Source: an uncultured Alphaproteobacteria bacterium (GTDB lineage Bacteria > Pseudomonadota > Alphaproteobacteria > Micavibrionales > Micavibrionaceae). Taken from it: a DNA stretch of 64,000 bases. Of this stretch, positions 36,589 to 45,878 are shown one piece after another. Numbering within the stretch: the first letter of the stretch is position 1; every line of letters begins with the position of its first letter. The DNA lies in the NCBI GenBank assembly GCA_946481075.1, contig CAMLMC010000005.1, positions 1 through 64,000 on the forward strand. The letters run 5' to 3'. The notes below the pieces were generated by a model. That model was not told where the DNA came from and did not search any database. It saw nothing but the letters and a program-made list of their open reading frames with translations. The position numbers were made by a program, and so were the translations under genes.

Positions 36589-37131
36589 TTATCCGGGACA
36601 ATTTGTACAGGTCACAGTGGCACTACGCCGGCCGCGCAGGAATGCCACTTCCCTCATATCGATTTCATCAACCACGAATTTAGTGAAATACGGGTTGTAA
36701 TTGTAACCGGCCGTCACGATAATCACACCCTCACCGGGGTCGCCGAGACCTTCCGTGCTATCGACGGCTGTATTGTTCGGTTCCATGTTTGCTGTGACAC
36801 GCCAAAGAACAAAAGGAACGCCATCGTCATCAAACTGAACACTTACAATATCGTATCCCATAGGCGCGGTATTGTATGGCTCCAGAGCCAAACGACCTGC
36901 CGCAACAATATCGTCCACCGTATTCATATCCAGCGTGCGGTGACGTGCCACAAGGTCACCCATGATCTGCGCGGCACCGATCGTTTTTTGGTTCACGACA
37001 ATTCCCTGCCCCAGGTCGAAGCATCCCATCAACAAGGAAATGAGAACAGGAAAAAGTACGATCGTCTCGGTAAAAGCCGTTGCCGTTGTATCCCTGACCC
37101 AGCGTAATGGAAGAAGCAACGTCACCATCAT
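36589..37131 (-). CDS. TadE/TadF-like minor pilin
   Basis: A 180-residue protein with one N-terminal hydrophobic helix preceded by a pilin-like cleavage region (TAFTETIVLFPVLISLL), then a periplasmic domain. It resembles the TadE/TadF minor-pilin family. AGGAGG lies just before tandem ATGs that overlap the stop of tadE (ATGA), indicating coupled translation. Two Cys at the very C-terminus (TCTNCPG) are unusual and may form a disulfide. Confidence 0.85.
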   Translation of the reverse strand: MMVTLLLPLRWVRDTTATAFTETIVLFPVLISLLMGCFDLGQGIVVNQKTIGAAQIMGDLVARHRTLDMNTVDDIVAAGRLALEPYNTAPMGYDIVSVQFDDDGVPFVLWRVTANMEPNNTAVDSTEGLGDPGEGVIIVTAGYNYNPYFTKFVVDEIDMREVAFLRGRRSATVTCTNCPG

Positions 37132-37658
37132 TCCTCCTCGAACTCATAGGGTTCGTTCTGAAGAACGATGGTGGATAGCATACTGCGCGTAGCCCCCCCG
37201 TTATTGGTCAGCATCGGCTGCATCATCGGCGTGACGATGGGGTAGTTATAGGCAACGCGGATCAGAACAATGTCGCTGACTCCGCCGGGATCAAACCCCT
37301 GATCCTGTAAATTTCCATCCTCATCAAACTCCGCGCCAGGCATCTCCTCGGCATCGCCAAAGCTAGGCACCGGCTCGACTTGAAACTGAATGCGCCCGCA
37401 TGGAATAAGGGCTGCGGCAAAATCGCACACCGCTTCGCGAAATAGCTCTTCCTGATTCCCGCCGCTTTGCTGAATCTGGCCCGTACGGATCAAACGGGCC
37501 GCGGTAAATGTCGCTTCCTGCAGAACGCTTTGCGCCGTAAACATCAAGGCCATTTCAATGGTACCAACGATCATCAGGACAAAGGGAATCCCGACCAACG
37601 CGAATTCAACCGCCGTTTGCCCCTCGCTGTCCCTTGCCCATTTGCGCATCAAATTCAT
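37128..37658 (-). CDS. tadE: TadE-like minor pilin
   Basis: A 176-residue pseudopilin. The N-terminus SEGQTAVEFALVGIPFVLMI has the Gly cleavage site with Glu-Phe at +5/+6 of the predicted mature form, a single helix, then a TadE-type domain with acidic insertions (DAEEMPGAEFDEDG). It is the first gene of the minor-pilin unit, 113 bases downstream of a CtrA box. Met4 is an alternative start. Confidence 0.9.
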   Translation of the reverse strand: MNLMRKWARDSEGQTAVEFALVGIPFVLMIVGTIEMALMFTAQSVLQEATFTAARLIRTGQIQQSGGNQEELFREAVCDFAAALIPCGRIQFQVEPVPSFGDAEEMPGAEFDEDGNLQDQGFDPGGVSDIVLIRVAYNYPIVTPMMQPMLTNNGGATRSMLSTIVLQNEPYEFEEE

Positions 37659-37707
37659 AAATTGAATCTTATTTGTCTAGAATTGTAATAAACCCCATAA
37701 AGTACGA

Positions 37708-37742
37708 AAAGCATGGCCTCCCCGCAGGGACGCGCATGCTTT
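37708..37742 (-). terminator. hairpin in the tadE leader, possible terminator of the upstream pair
   Basis: AAAGCATG/CATGCTTT (37708-37715 with 37735-37742) forms an eight-pair stem with a 19-base GC-rich loop, followed on the minus strand by a short T run. It lies after the membrane-protein stop but also just downstream of the predicted tadE start site, so it could be a terminator for the former or a leader structure for the latter. Confidence 0.4.
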
Positions 37743-37753
37743 CAATCTTCTTA

Positions 37754-37786
37754 AGTATAGGCCCGCATTGATTAAGGATGGTTTAA
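37754..37786 (-). promoter_or_regulatory. candidate CtrA-controlled promoter of tadE
   Basis: A perfect TTAA-N7-TTAA occupies 37772-37786 in DNA that is not AT-rich. Twelve bases after it on the minus strand is TATACT (37754-37759), a good -10. The box therefore covers the -35 region. It sits inside an inverted repeat (37760-37769 with 37785-37795) that overlaps the stop codon of the upstream membrane-protein gene. Confidence 0.6.
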
Positions 37787-38322
37787 TGCGGGGCCTGCAT
37801 GGCGTGATCATCATGCTGCCCTTCGAACGGCCGTTCCTTGGCAAAACCGAATTCATCGAGAGGAATGGTGCCACTCACCTCAGCGCCCCAGCGCTCTATA
37901 AGCTCTTTCTGATGTGCTTCTATATCTTTAATACGCCCCTTTGCCCGTTGCACCATGATCGATGAAACGATACCTGTCAGGGCCCAGTCGATGAGGTAAC
38001 CCATGCCCGCCGCCGTGAACATCACAACGATGGTCAGGGGCTGGATCAGGAAATTCAGCGCAATATCAAGATTGTTACCCTTTGAAAACACTTCCAGAAG
38101 AAAGGGCGTACAGCCCGCGAAATTCATCGCGCCCACTGTGATCGTGCGGAATTTGTATTTCGATTGATCAATAATCGCTGCGACCAGTGTCGGCAACATG
38201 CCGACAATTAAAATGACGGCCAGCGCATGGAATACAAAACCAAAGATGACGAAGCCAATTAGAAGTACATTGCCCCTCCATCCCGCTTTTTTTCTTTTTC
38301 TTCTCTTGGCCATATATTTCAT
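37783..38322 (-). CDS. unknown inner-membrane protein, 179 aa
   Basis: A very basic N-terminus (AKRRKRKKAGWRG) is followed by three hydrophobic helices (about 18-48, 63-80 and 90-118) and a cytoplasmic tail with an amphipathic helix (AKGRIKDIEAHQKELIERWG) and a His/Asp-rich end. The family is not recognised. It starts six bases after the pseudokinase stop codon and so is probably co-expressed with it. The first ATG and the one three codons later are both possible starts. Confidence 0.75.
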   Translation of the reverse strand: MKYMAKRRKRKKAGWRGNVLLIGFVIFGFVFHALAVILIVGMLPTLVAAIIDQSKYKFRTITVGAMNFAGCTPFLLEVFSKGNNLDIALNFLIQPLTIVVMFTAAGMGYLIDWALTGIVSSIMVQRAKGRIKDIEAHQKELIERWGAEVSGTIPLDEFGFAKERPFEGQHDDHAMQAPH

Positions 38323-38328
38323 CCAATC

Positions 38329-40416
38329 CTAGAAATAGGCATCCCTGCCGCCGAGGGACGACAGAACGGTGGCAATAATAATAAGCCCCGCTAGAATACC
38401 CGCGGCAATCGCCGCCACCTGTTTTCCAAACTCCCTCCCGAATTTCGATTCATCTTTCAGTCCGCGTTGCAATTCGCTACTTTCTTCTTCCAACTCGAAA
38501 TATTTTCGCATGGCACGGCGGAATCCGACATTGTCCTCCTGATAAGTGGCAGGGTTGTCGAACAGGTTTAAAATCTTGACGAGGTCGCCTCCATCGCGCA
38601 AACGCTCTGCCTTTTTGCGGATATCCTCGCGCAGTTCGCGGTCATGGAAACGTTCATACAGCGGCTCGACATTCTCCAGCATCCATTTCGCAATACCGGG
38701 GAACCGTTCAAGTGCTAGACGTTTTTGTAAAGTTGCCAAAACGCGCATTTCCGCCAAAATACGTCGATACGGCTCGTCGGCATTCAAATCGACCAGATAA
38801 GAGTCGATATTCTTGCGGTCCTTGGTCAGCAAGAACGCGACGATATGGCGGTCCATGAACATCGCGGGACGGTTCGGGAAGGAAGATATCTTCTCATAGG
38901 TGCGCATAAGCTCTTCTGCCGAACGCACATAATATTGCGATATTTTTTCAGACAAGCATGGCGCTTCATCATTAAAGGTATAGATACAACGCTCCAGCCC
39001 GCCGCCGATACCTTTTTGCCGCAGGAATGCTCGCGCTGAATCGTATTTACTTACAAGGTTGCTGACGTCGGATACCGAACTGGCCTGCATATCGACCCAT
39101 TGGGTAATCAGATAAAGCATGAAAAAATCAATATATATCTGCAAATCACGCCTCATAATAAAGGCGTCGGTCAGTGCCGTCCCGATACCTTCTGGCATGA
39201 CGTTTATCGTTTTATAGCGCATGGGGCCTTCCGGATGCAGCGCAAGCGACACACGCGCGACCAGCCTTTCGGTATAACCCGTGCCCTTGCCGCCCTCATC
39301 GGCGAGCGCTGTTGCGCGATAGAGGCGTTCGGCCATTTGCTTATCTTCTATGGCGCGTGCCACCCATTGTTCCAGCTCACCATTCTCAACTATCTGACGC
39401 GCTTCGGTTACATTTCTCCCAAGGTCTTTTGCAAGAATTTCTGGACGGTAATATTTATGACCGTTGAAAGCGAGCGGCCTGTTGGCTTTTGGACGGCGCG
39501 CAGATTGCTTGGGGGAGAGGCGTCGCCCGTCCAGCCATTCGGCAACCTCATCAATACTCCATCGTTCGGTCGGATTATCATGTAGCAGCCCGCGCAGAAG
39601 TTCCAAAATAGCGCCGGTAAACCGGTCTTTTCCGGTCAAGGCCTGATATGACCCCTCGTCAAGTTTCGCTTCGATGATTTCATCATCGGTCATTTGCTCG
39701 AGTGAATCTGTCGTACGAAGCATCAAAACAATGCAGACACCAAACGCATAGAGGTCGTCCGCCATCGTGCCGGGCCCGCGTCCCGTGGGGCTCGCCATCG
39801 CGCGCTCCACTGTTTCATAAATCACGGGCATTTGTGATGAAACCGGTGTAGAGAGGCATTCGCCTAGAATTGCGCGCTCCAATGTGCGGGTCGTCCCGCC
39901 GTAAATATTCGATAGACGAATACAACCATGCACCATATCCTTATCGCGCATGTCAGTCAGAATATTGACCATAGGCCGGACGAACGCAGACAAAACCTGT
40001 TCCTGCCGCATGCCGAGACCGCCTTGCGCATCGTCCAGTTTTAGCGGCTGTCCCAGATTATTCTCGAAGATGAAGCAGAATTTTTGACGACCACCCGACA
40101 AGGGCCAGTTGACAGGCCCCCACGCGATAAGGCGCGCCAACGATGGATTGATGATGGCGGCATAATTCGATGCGTATGATGTGCGCGGCGTTAAATGGTC
40201 TTCGCAGATCATAGCATAAAGATTGGGGGGGGCGTTATCCATGCCGCGGGCGGCATAGGCCTTGACTGGCCCCTTATCCAAATGGGCAATACGGGTACCG
40301 GAAAAGATGACGATGTCCTGATTGAACGTGACTTCTCCGGAAAGGGACTGATCCTTCCCGGTAGCGGGCAAATCGGCTTTTTCTTTCGGTTCATCCTGAA
40401 CCGCAACATCTGTCAT
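38329..40416 (-). CDS. membrane-anchored pseudokinase-like protein
   Basis: A 695-residue protein whose residues about 40-290 follow a Ser/Thr-kinase fold but lack catalysis residues. The HRD loop is replaced by MVHGCIRLSNIY (about 161-172), the DFG position reads LGE (about 184-186), and no VAIK-type Lys is visible. Structural landmarks remain: DDLYAFGVCIVLML (about 220-233) for the F helix and NPTERWSIDEVAEWL for subdomain XI. A helical middle region follows, and a single C-terminal membrane helix (AAIAAGILAGLIIIATVLSS) anchors the protein, leaving the bulk in the cytoplasm. It is paired with the next membrane gene beside the Tad locus. Function unknown; a scaffold or sensor role is inference. 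Confidence 0.75.
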   Translation of the reverse strand: MTDVAVQDEPKEKADLPATGKDQSLSGEVTFNQDIVIFSGTRIAHLDKGPVKAYAARGMDNAPPNLYAMICEDHLTPRTSYASNYAAIINPSLARLIAWGPVNWPLSGGRQKFCFIFENNLGQPLKLDDAQGGLGMRQEQVLSAFVRPMVNILTDMRDKDMVHGCIRLSNIYGGTTRTLERAILGECLSTPVSSQMPVIYETVERAMASPTGRGPGTMADDLYAFGVCIVLMLRTTDSLEQMTDDEIIEAKLDEGSYQALTGKDRFTGAILELLRGLLHDNPTERWSIDEVAEWLDGRRLSPKQSARRPKANRPLAFNGHKYYRPEILAKDLGRNVTEARQIVENGELEQWVARAIEDKQMAERLYRATALADEGGKGTGYTERLVARVSLALHPEGPMRYKTINVMPEGIGTALTDAFIMRRDLQIYIDFFMLYLITQWVDMQASSVSDVSNLVSKYDSARAFLRQKGIGGGLERCIYTFNDEAPCLSEKISQYYVRSAEELMRTYEKISSFPNRPAMFMDRHIVAFLLTKDRKNIDSYLVDLNADEPYRRILAEMRVLATLQKRLALERFPGIAKWMLENVEPLYERFHDRELREDIRKKAERLRDGGDLVKILNLFDNPATYQEDNVGFRRAMRKYFELEEESSELQRGLKDESKFGREFGKQVAAIAAGILAGLIIIATVLSSLGGRDAYF

Positions 40417-40532
40417 ATTATATGTAAACCAATAGTTAGGGTTTTCTACACCCTTAGAATGCCCGAATAGGCTTAACCTATTGTAAACGGATTAACCGAA
40501 ATGTCCAATCTAGCGATTATATCGACGTAAAA

Positions 40533-40573
40533 CTGTCGACCCTACGGAGCGAAGCGGTGGACAAGGACGACAG
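40533..40573. repeat. imperfect palindrome, REP-like, after purA
   Basis: CTGTCG (40533-40538) pairs with CGACAG (40568-40573), and the interior continues with imperfect pairing around GGAGCGAAGCGG. On the minus strand it follows the purA stop and is followed by four T, so it may serve as terminator. The core GAGCGAAGCG resembles dispersed palindromic repeats seen in alphaproteobacteria; compare the element at 56.1 kb. Confidence 0.45.
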
Positions 40574-40583
40574 CAATCAAAAA

Positions 40584-41876
40584 TTAGCCAAAGAACGGAT
40601 CGTTCATCAGGATTGTGTCATCGCGCTCTGGACTGGTGGACAATAACGTCACCGGCGCATCGATCAATTCTTCGATACGGCGGATATATTTGATGGCAGA
40701 CGCATTGACATCGGCCCAGCTGCGGGCACCGTATGTGCTTTCCTTCCATCCCGGAATAGTTTCATAGATCGGCTTCACATTCGCCTGATGTACCTGTGAT
40801 GCCGGGAAGTAATCGATACGGCTGCCATCCAGTTCATAACCAACGCAGATTTTCAGTTCGTCAAATCCGTCGAGCACATCAAGTTTTGTAAGCGCGATCC
40901 CATCGATCCCGCCTGTCTTCACGGCTTGACGGACCAGAACGGCATCGAACCAGCCGCAGCGTCGTTTGCGGCCCGTGTTGGTACCGAACTCGCGGCCTGT
41001 TGTGCCGATCTTTTCACCGATATCGTCAAACAATTCTGTCGGGAACGGGCCGGAGCCAACGCGGGTTGTATAGGCCTTTGTGATGCCGAGGACATAGCCG
41101 ATGGATTTCGGACCAACACCCGCGCCAACGGCGGCCTGTGCCGCCACGATATTGGAGGAAGTCACATAAGGATAGGTGCCATGATCGACATCGAGCATAT
41201 GGCCCTGCGCGCCTTCGAACAAAACCTTTTCGCCTTTGTATTTCGCTTCATCAAGACGTTTCCAGACAACGCCTGCGTAAGGCAAAACTTTGTCGGCGAC
41301 ATTCATCAACTGGTCGTAAATTTCACCTGCGTTGATTTCATCCCAGCCGAAACCGCGCATCAATGCGTTGTTATAACTGACCAGCGCTTCCAGTTTTTCT
41401 TTGACGATGGAGGAATGCTCAAGATCGCAAATACGAAGGCCGCGGCGCGCCACTTTGTCCTGATAGGATGGGCCAATACCGCGCCCTGTCGTTCCAATCT
41501 TTTTATCGCCGCGTGCCTCTTCCATCGCGCGGTCGATTGCGCCATGCAGCGGTAGGATCAGGTTTGCGTTTTCCGCGATCATCAGATTTTGCGGGGTAAT
41601 CTCGACGCCTTGTGCCTGCGTGCGTTCAACTTCCGACAGGAATGCCCATGGGTCGACGACCACGCCGTTGCCGATGATGGAAAGTTTTCCTTTGCGGACG
41701 ATACCGGAAGGCAGCAGCGCGAGTTTGTAGGTTACGCCATCAATGACGAGTGTGTGGCCAGCATTGTGACCGCCTTGGAACCGGACGACAACATCGGCGC
41801 GGCTCGACAGCCAATCAACGATTTTGCCTTTTCCTTCGTCACCCCATTGCGAGCCGACAACCGCGACATTGGCCAT
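40584..41876 (-). CDS. purA: adenylosuccinate synthetase
   Basis: Forms adenylosuccinate from IMP, aspartate and GTP, the first step from IMP to AMP. The 430-residue protein starts with [18 protein letters not shown], the GTP-binding and catalytic Asp loop, then [10 protein letters not shown] with the catalytic His, and [14 protein letters not shown] for the IMP site. GGGAG precedes the ATG. In many alphaproteobacteria hisZ lies directly beside purA; here one gene intervenes. Confidence 0.97.
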   Translation of the reverse strand: MANVAVVGSQWGDEGKGKIVDWLSSRADVVVRFQGGHNAGHTLVIDGVTYKLALLPSGIVRKGKLSIIGNGVVVDPWAFLSEVERTQAQGVEITPQNLMIAENANLILPLHGAIDRAMEEARGDKKIGTTGRGIGPSYQDKVARRGLRICDLEHSSIVKEKLEALVSYNNALMRGFGWDEINAGEIYDQLMNVADKVLPYAGVVWKRLDEAKYKGEKVLFEGAQGHMLDVDHGTYPYVTSSNIVAAQAAVGAGVGPKSIGYVLGITKAYTTRVGSGPFPTELFDDIGEKIGTTGREFGTNTGRKRRCGWFDAVLVRQAVKTGGIDGIALTKLDVLDGFDELKICVGYELDGSRIDYFPASQVHQANVKPIYETIPGWKESTYGARSWADVNASAIKYIRRIEELIDAPVTLLSTSPERDDTILMNDPFFG

Positions 41877-41949
41877 GATAACACTCCCTGAAAGCTGGTT
41901 TTTTACGGCCCAGTATTAGAGAAGTTGACAGGGTTTGCCAAGGATTAAA

Positions 41950-42780
41950 TCAGGCCGGTGCCCACTCCGTCGATGGATATTGAACGGCAAGCTGCGCAGC
42001 GGTTTTAAGGCCTAGAGCCTGCCGGAAACGTTGTTCGGAAACTTTGAAATCTGTTCCGGTCGCGGCTGCGTATTCACCCGAAAGCCTATGCAGCGCATCC
42101 ATGCCCAATTCCAGATACGACCCTTTTGATGGACTTTTATCACTATAAACTCTCAAGACAGCCTCTATCTGGCTTTTAATGGAGCTATCACGCAAAAGCG
42201 CCTGCATATAATCAACTTTGTCTTTTGTCCTGCCGCTGATATTGGGGATATCGGGATCGCTCGCCAGAAAGCGTAATATATTCTCCATCGTCGCTTTGCT
42301 GTGGACCATGCGCATGTTTTTGGATTCAATCTTATGTTTGGGCGTCATAAATCGCTTAGCGCTTTTAAGTGGGTAAACCTCTTCGAGATGCACCACTTCA
42401 CCATATCCATCAATATTGGTGATGCCATAACTGATGACAACACCACACTCCGGATGATAGGCCAACTGCCCTTTGCGGATGGATTTTAAACGCTCAACTT
42501 CGGGAATATCCAGAATGATCGCTTTTGATGATTTCCTGATCTCGTCTACCGATTTCGCGCTGGCCTTCCGCACAAAGTTGCGGCGGCCCGATTTACCCGG
42601 CTTGGGGTTGTCATTGCCGTGACGCAATTTATTGATGAGCGCCCCCACGGCGGCTTCGGTGCGAATAGAATTGAATTCCTCTTTCAATCCTTTGACGATG
42701 GAGGTCCGGCTCGCCTTGGCCTCGAAGGCCTTGCGCACATAGGATTTTTGCTCTTCGGTCCAAACGTCTCTTTTACCCAT
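41950..42780 (-). CDS. unknown protein with N-terminal helix-turn-helix-like segment, 276 aa
   Basis: The first 55 residues (WTEEQKSYVRKAFEAKASRT and onward to VGALINKLRHG) resemble a SANT/Myb or GcrA-type three-helix DNA-binding unit. A basic linker (KPGKSGRRNFVRKASAKS) and a C-terminal domain of unrecognised family follow, with possible beta structure around GVVISYGITNIDGYGEVVHLEE. No membrane segment is present. It is inserted between hisZ and purA. A DNA-binding regulator is inferred from the N-terminus only. Confidence 0.7.
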   Translation of the reverse strand: MGKRDVWTEEQKSYVRKAFEAKASRTSIVKGLKEEFNSIRTEAAVGALINKLRHGNDNPKPGKSGRRNFVRKASAKSVDEIRKSSKAIILDIPEVERLKSIRKGQLAYHPECGVVISYGITNIDGYGEVVHLEEVYPLKSAKRFMTPKHKIESKNMRMVHSKATMENILRFLASDPDIPNISGRTKDKVDYMQALLRDSSIKSQIEAVLRVYSDKSPSKGSYLELGMDALHRLSGEYAAATGTDFKVSEQRFRQALGLKTAAQLAVQYPSTEWAPA

Positions 42781-42853
42781 TTCACTCTCAACCCGTTTTT
42801 ATCAGGGCTTTATCTAATAAGGGTTTCGTAATTACGTCAATAGCCGGAATATC

Positions 42854-43933
42854 TTATTTTCTAACAGCCACAACCCCTTGATCTTGAACGGATTTAATCC
42901 CTGCCCAGCCATTCTTTACGCTCACAGCTTGCGGTACCGGTTGCGGTTTGAACGGCAAAACCGGCAGGATCGAATCCATATACAGCGTAAATCCCGTAGC
43001 GGTTTCGCCTGATAGACTGACATTATAGCGCCCGCCACGGCCCAGTTCCCCGTGCGCACCGAGAGCAAAGAGAGTAAAGCTCACGCCCGTTTGATATTCA
43101 AATCCGCGCCGCTCCAGAGGATCAATGGTAATTTGAACATCTTTAAGCCCGTATACATCGATCGCGGCACGGAGCCCTACAGCAACATCCATCAGTCTTT
43201 TGATATCGGCGGCGGCCTTCGGCGGCAGGGCGATAGAAGAAAGCGTTGTCATGGCGCGATCGACGGATCCCTCTACGGCCATCAACTGTGTCAAAAATTC
43301 TGCCGCCTTTCCTTTTTGTAATCTCAATCCATCCGCATCACGCTTTTCGATATGGTCGTCGAGAACCAACTTTTCTTCGACGGACGTCGACATCTCATTA
43401 TAAATATTGTCGATGAGGGTTGGTACAGTCAGGTCAATGGAGAGACGCCGGATACCTACAGCCGAAAGAGCGTTCAGCGCCATCAATGTCATCTCGATAT
43501 CGGCATCAATGGAATCTTCGCCGATCAACTCGCATCCCACCTGACAAAACTGGCGTTCGGGACGAAGCTGCGTACCATTCACGCGCAAAACATCGGCGGC
43601 ATAGGAAAGACGTAAAGGGCGATCTTCCCTTGCGAGGCGTGAACTTGAAATCCTTGCAATCTGCGCTGTGACATCGGCGCGTATGCCCATCATTCGTTGC
43701 GATACGGGGTCCATCATACGGAAGGTTTTACGGGCGAGTGCCTGCCCCGGCCCTGGCCCCAGAAGACTTTCTTCAAACTCAACCAGGGGCGGCTTCACGC
43801 GGGCATATCCGAACGAAGTGAAGTTCTCCATGAAGGTTTCAATCGTACGCGCCTCGGCCTCGGCCTGCGGAGGCAAAAGATCGACAAGACCGTTGGGAAG
43901 AAGCGTGGCCGGATTATCCTGATATTTATTCAT
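42854..43933 (-). CDS. hisZ: ATP phosphoribosyltransferase regulatory subunit
   Basis: A HisRS-like protein without aminoacylation activity that binds short HisG and is needed for its activity and feedback by histidine. PNGLVDLLPPQAE (about 13-25), the class-II synthetase motif 2 region (LSYAADVLRVNGTQLRPERQFCQVGCELIG) and the late GGRYN motif are present. The start at 43933 gives 359 residues; longer frames lack similarity. Its partner hisG lies 38 kb away in the same window, which supports both assignments. Confidence 0.92.
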   Translation of the reverse strand: MNKYQDNPATLLPNGLVDLLPPQAEAEARTIETFMENFTSFGYARVKPPLVEFEESLLGPGPGQALARKTFRMMDPVSQRMMGIRADVTAQIARISSSRLAREDRPLRLSYAADVLRVNGTQLRPERQFCQVGCELIGEDSIDADIEMTLMALNALSAVGIRRLSIDLTVPTLIDNIYNEMSTSVEEKLVLDDHIEKRDADGLRLQKGKAAEFLTQLMAVEGSVDRAMTTLSSIALPPKAAADIKRLMDVAVGLRAAIDVYGLKDVQITIDPLERRGFEYQTGVSFTLFALGAHGELGRGGRYNVSLSGETATGFTLYMDSILPVLPFKPQPVPQAVSVKNGWAGIKSVQDQGVVAVRK

Positions 43934-43997
43934 GGACCAAGTTATAGCGGGTTTTCCCAGCAATGTCATCACGGGCCGGCCATACATGGGCACAGAT

Positions 43998-44459
43998 CTA
44001 TTGGGATTTTTTGCCCTTAAACTTCCGGAAGAAAGCCGTATCGGGCAAATCACCGCGCACGGCCAGACGTTTCATTTCGCGGGCGGCGAGCAATGTTTTA
44101 AGGGCCTGCGCCTGCCCATACTGACTGGCGATATTGATGGCGGTGCGCCCTTCATGATCGCGCGCATCGATGTCGGCGCCGTTCATTACGGCCATACGGA
44201 TGGCGGGCAGGTCTCCCTTGAACGCGCCTATCCACAGGCGGAGTTGGGCCTGTGACATCTCGGCTTTTGAAGGAGCTACCGGTTGATTGGCAGGGGCACA
44301 TAGAACGGGCATGGCCGGATAGGTCGGCGCGGCCTGCTCCGCGAACAAATGGCGTATCGAAACCGGCACACTATGTTTCTTAGGGCCGGGCGTCTTTTTC
44401 GCCGCGATGGGACGGCGCTTGAAGCGAACGGAGAATCCTTCCCCGCGAACCTGTCTCAT
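43998..44459 (-). CDS. ankyrin-repeat protein, 153 aa
   Basis: A basic, Pro-rich N-terminal half (KRRPIAAKKTPGPKKHS) without clear fold leads to about two ankyrin repeats (LRLWIGAFKGDLPAIRMAVM, then GADIDARDHEGRTAINIASQ). No signal peptide is evident. It begins one base after the glmM stop codon, so it is a passenger of that operon. The binding partner is unknown; ankyrin units usually mediate protein contacts. Confidence 0.78.
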   Translation of the reverse strand: MRQVRGEGFSVRFKRRPIAAKKTPGPKKHSVPVSIRHLFAEQAAPTYPAMPVLCAPANQPVAPSKAEMSQAQLRLWIGAFKGDLPAIRMAVMNGADIDARDHEGRTAINIASQYGQAQALKTLLAAREMKRLAVRGDLPDTAFFRKFKGKKSQ

Positions 44460-44460
44460 A

Positions 44461-45819
44461 TCAATTGCTCACTTGTTCTATGACGGCGCAGATATCGCCG
44501 ACAATTTTGTTGATCTTGGCTTCGTCATCGCCTTCCGCCATCACCCGGATCAGGGGCTCTGTGCCGGATTTACGTATGAGAAGACGTCCATCATTGGACA
44601 ATGTTTGCTCGGCCTTTGCAATCGTTTCTTTAACGCGGTCGTTGTCCAAAGGTGTGGCCCCGTTCGCATATCGCACATTTTTCAAAATCTGCGGCAGGGG
44701 CGTGAACAGGGTGCAAGCATCGGATGCCTTTTTACCGGACTTTTGAACGATGTTCAAAACCTGCAATGCGGCCATCAAGCCATCACCCGTCGTGCCATAA
44801 TCGGACATGACGATATGGCCGGATTGTTCGCCGCCAAGATTGAAACCATTGCTTCGCATTTTTTCAACGACATAACGGTCACCGACGGAGGTGCGCTCCA
44901 ACGTGACGCCTTGGGATTGCAGGAACCGTTCAAGGCCAAGGTTCGACATAACGGTCGCAACCACAGTATTCTGAACTAATGCACCGCGTGATTTCATATC
45001 GAGGGCCATAAGGGCCATGATCTGGTCGCCATCTACCTTGCGCCCCTGTTCATCAACGATGATCAGCCGATCGGCATCACCATCGAGGGCAAGGCCGATA
45101 TCCGCACCCTCTTCCACCACGCGTTTTTGCAAGGCTGCTGTATCGGTGGCACCGCATTTCAGATTGATGTTGCGGCCGTTGGGTTCAACACCCATCGCAA
45201 TAACGTCGGCCTCTAGCTCCCACAATATCTGCGGGGCAATTTTATAGGCGGCGCCATTGGCGCAATCGACCACGATTTTCAGGCCCTTCAGACTATCGCC
45301 CTTCGGCACCGCGTTCTTCAGAAATTCGATATACCGGCCCGGCGCATCGTCAAGACGTGCCGCCTTGCCGATCTGGTCTGCGGGGGGCAGCAACTCCGTC
45401 TGGTCCATTTCCAAAGCGGATTCGATTTCCAGCTCCAGCTGGTCGGACAGTTTGAACCCGTCCGCGCCAAACAGTTTGATGCCATTGTCCTGATAGGGAT
45501 TATGGCTGGCGGAAATCATCACACCGACATCGGCGCGTAAAGAACGGGTGAGCATGGCAATGGCGGGGGTCGGCATTGGCCCTGTCAGAATGACTTCCAT
45601 CCCCATGGCAACAAAACCGGCGGCCATGGATTGTTCCAGCATGTAACCGGACAAGCGCGGGTCCTTGCCGATCACAACACGGTCCATCGCCCCGCCTTTT
45701 TGCGCGGCGCGCAGGATGTGCGCGGTCGCCATGGCCACGCGCAGCGCCATATCCGCCGTCATGGGAGGAATGTTCGCGGTGCCGCGAATGCCGTCAGTGC
45801 CGAAATATTTGCGTGTCAT
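44461..45819 (-). CDS. glmM: phosphoglucosamine mutase
   Basis: Interconverts glucosamine 6-phosphate and 1-phosphate for UDP-GlcNAc synthesis. The 452-residue protein starts [14 protein letters not shown], has the phosphoserine loop [19 protein letters not shown] (catalytic Ser at about 103), the metal site LDGDADRLI near 243 and the C-terminal phosphate-binding [12 protein letters not shown]. In Alphaproteobacteria glmM commonly follows ftsH, as here with one small gene between. Confidence 0.97.
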   Translation of the reverse strand: MTRKYFGTDGIRGTANIPPMTADMALRVAMATAHILRAAQKGGAMDRVVIGKDPRLSGYMLEQSMAAGFVAMGMEVILTGPMPTPAIAMLTRSLRADVGVMISASHNPYQDNGIKLFGADGFKLSDQLELEIESALEMDQTELLPPADQIGKAARLDDAPGRYIEFLKNAVPKGDSLKGLKIVVDCANGAAYKIAPQILWELEADVIAMGVEPNGRNINLKCGATDTAALQKRVVEEGADIGLALDGDADRLIIVDEQGRKVDGDQIMALMALDMKSRGALVQNTVVATVMSNLGLERFLQSQGVTLERTSVGDRYVVEKMRSNGFNLGGEQSGHIVMSDYGTTGDGLMAALQVLNIVQKSGKKASDACTLFTPLPQILKNVRYANGATPLDNDRVKETIAKAEQTLSNDGRLLIRKSGTEPLIRVMAEGDDEAKINKIVGDICAVIEQVSN

Positions 45820-45878
45820 GAAAATGGTCCTTCAGAAGCCAATTTGTACCATTGGCACGGGGGATTTCACAAGGATTT

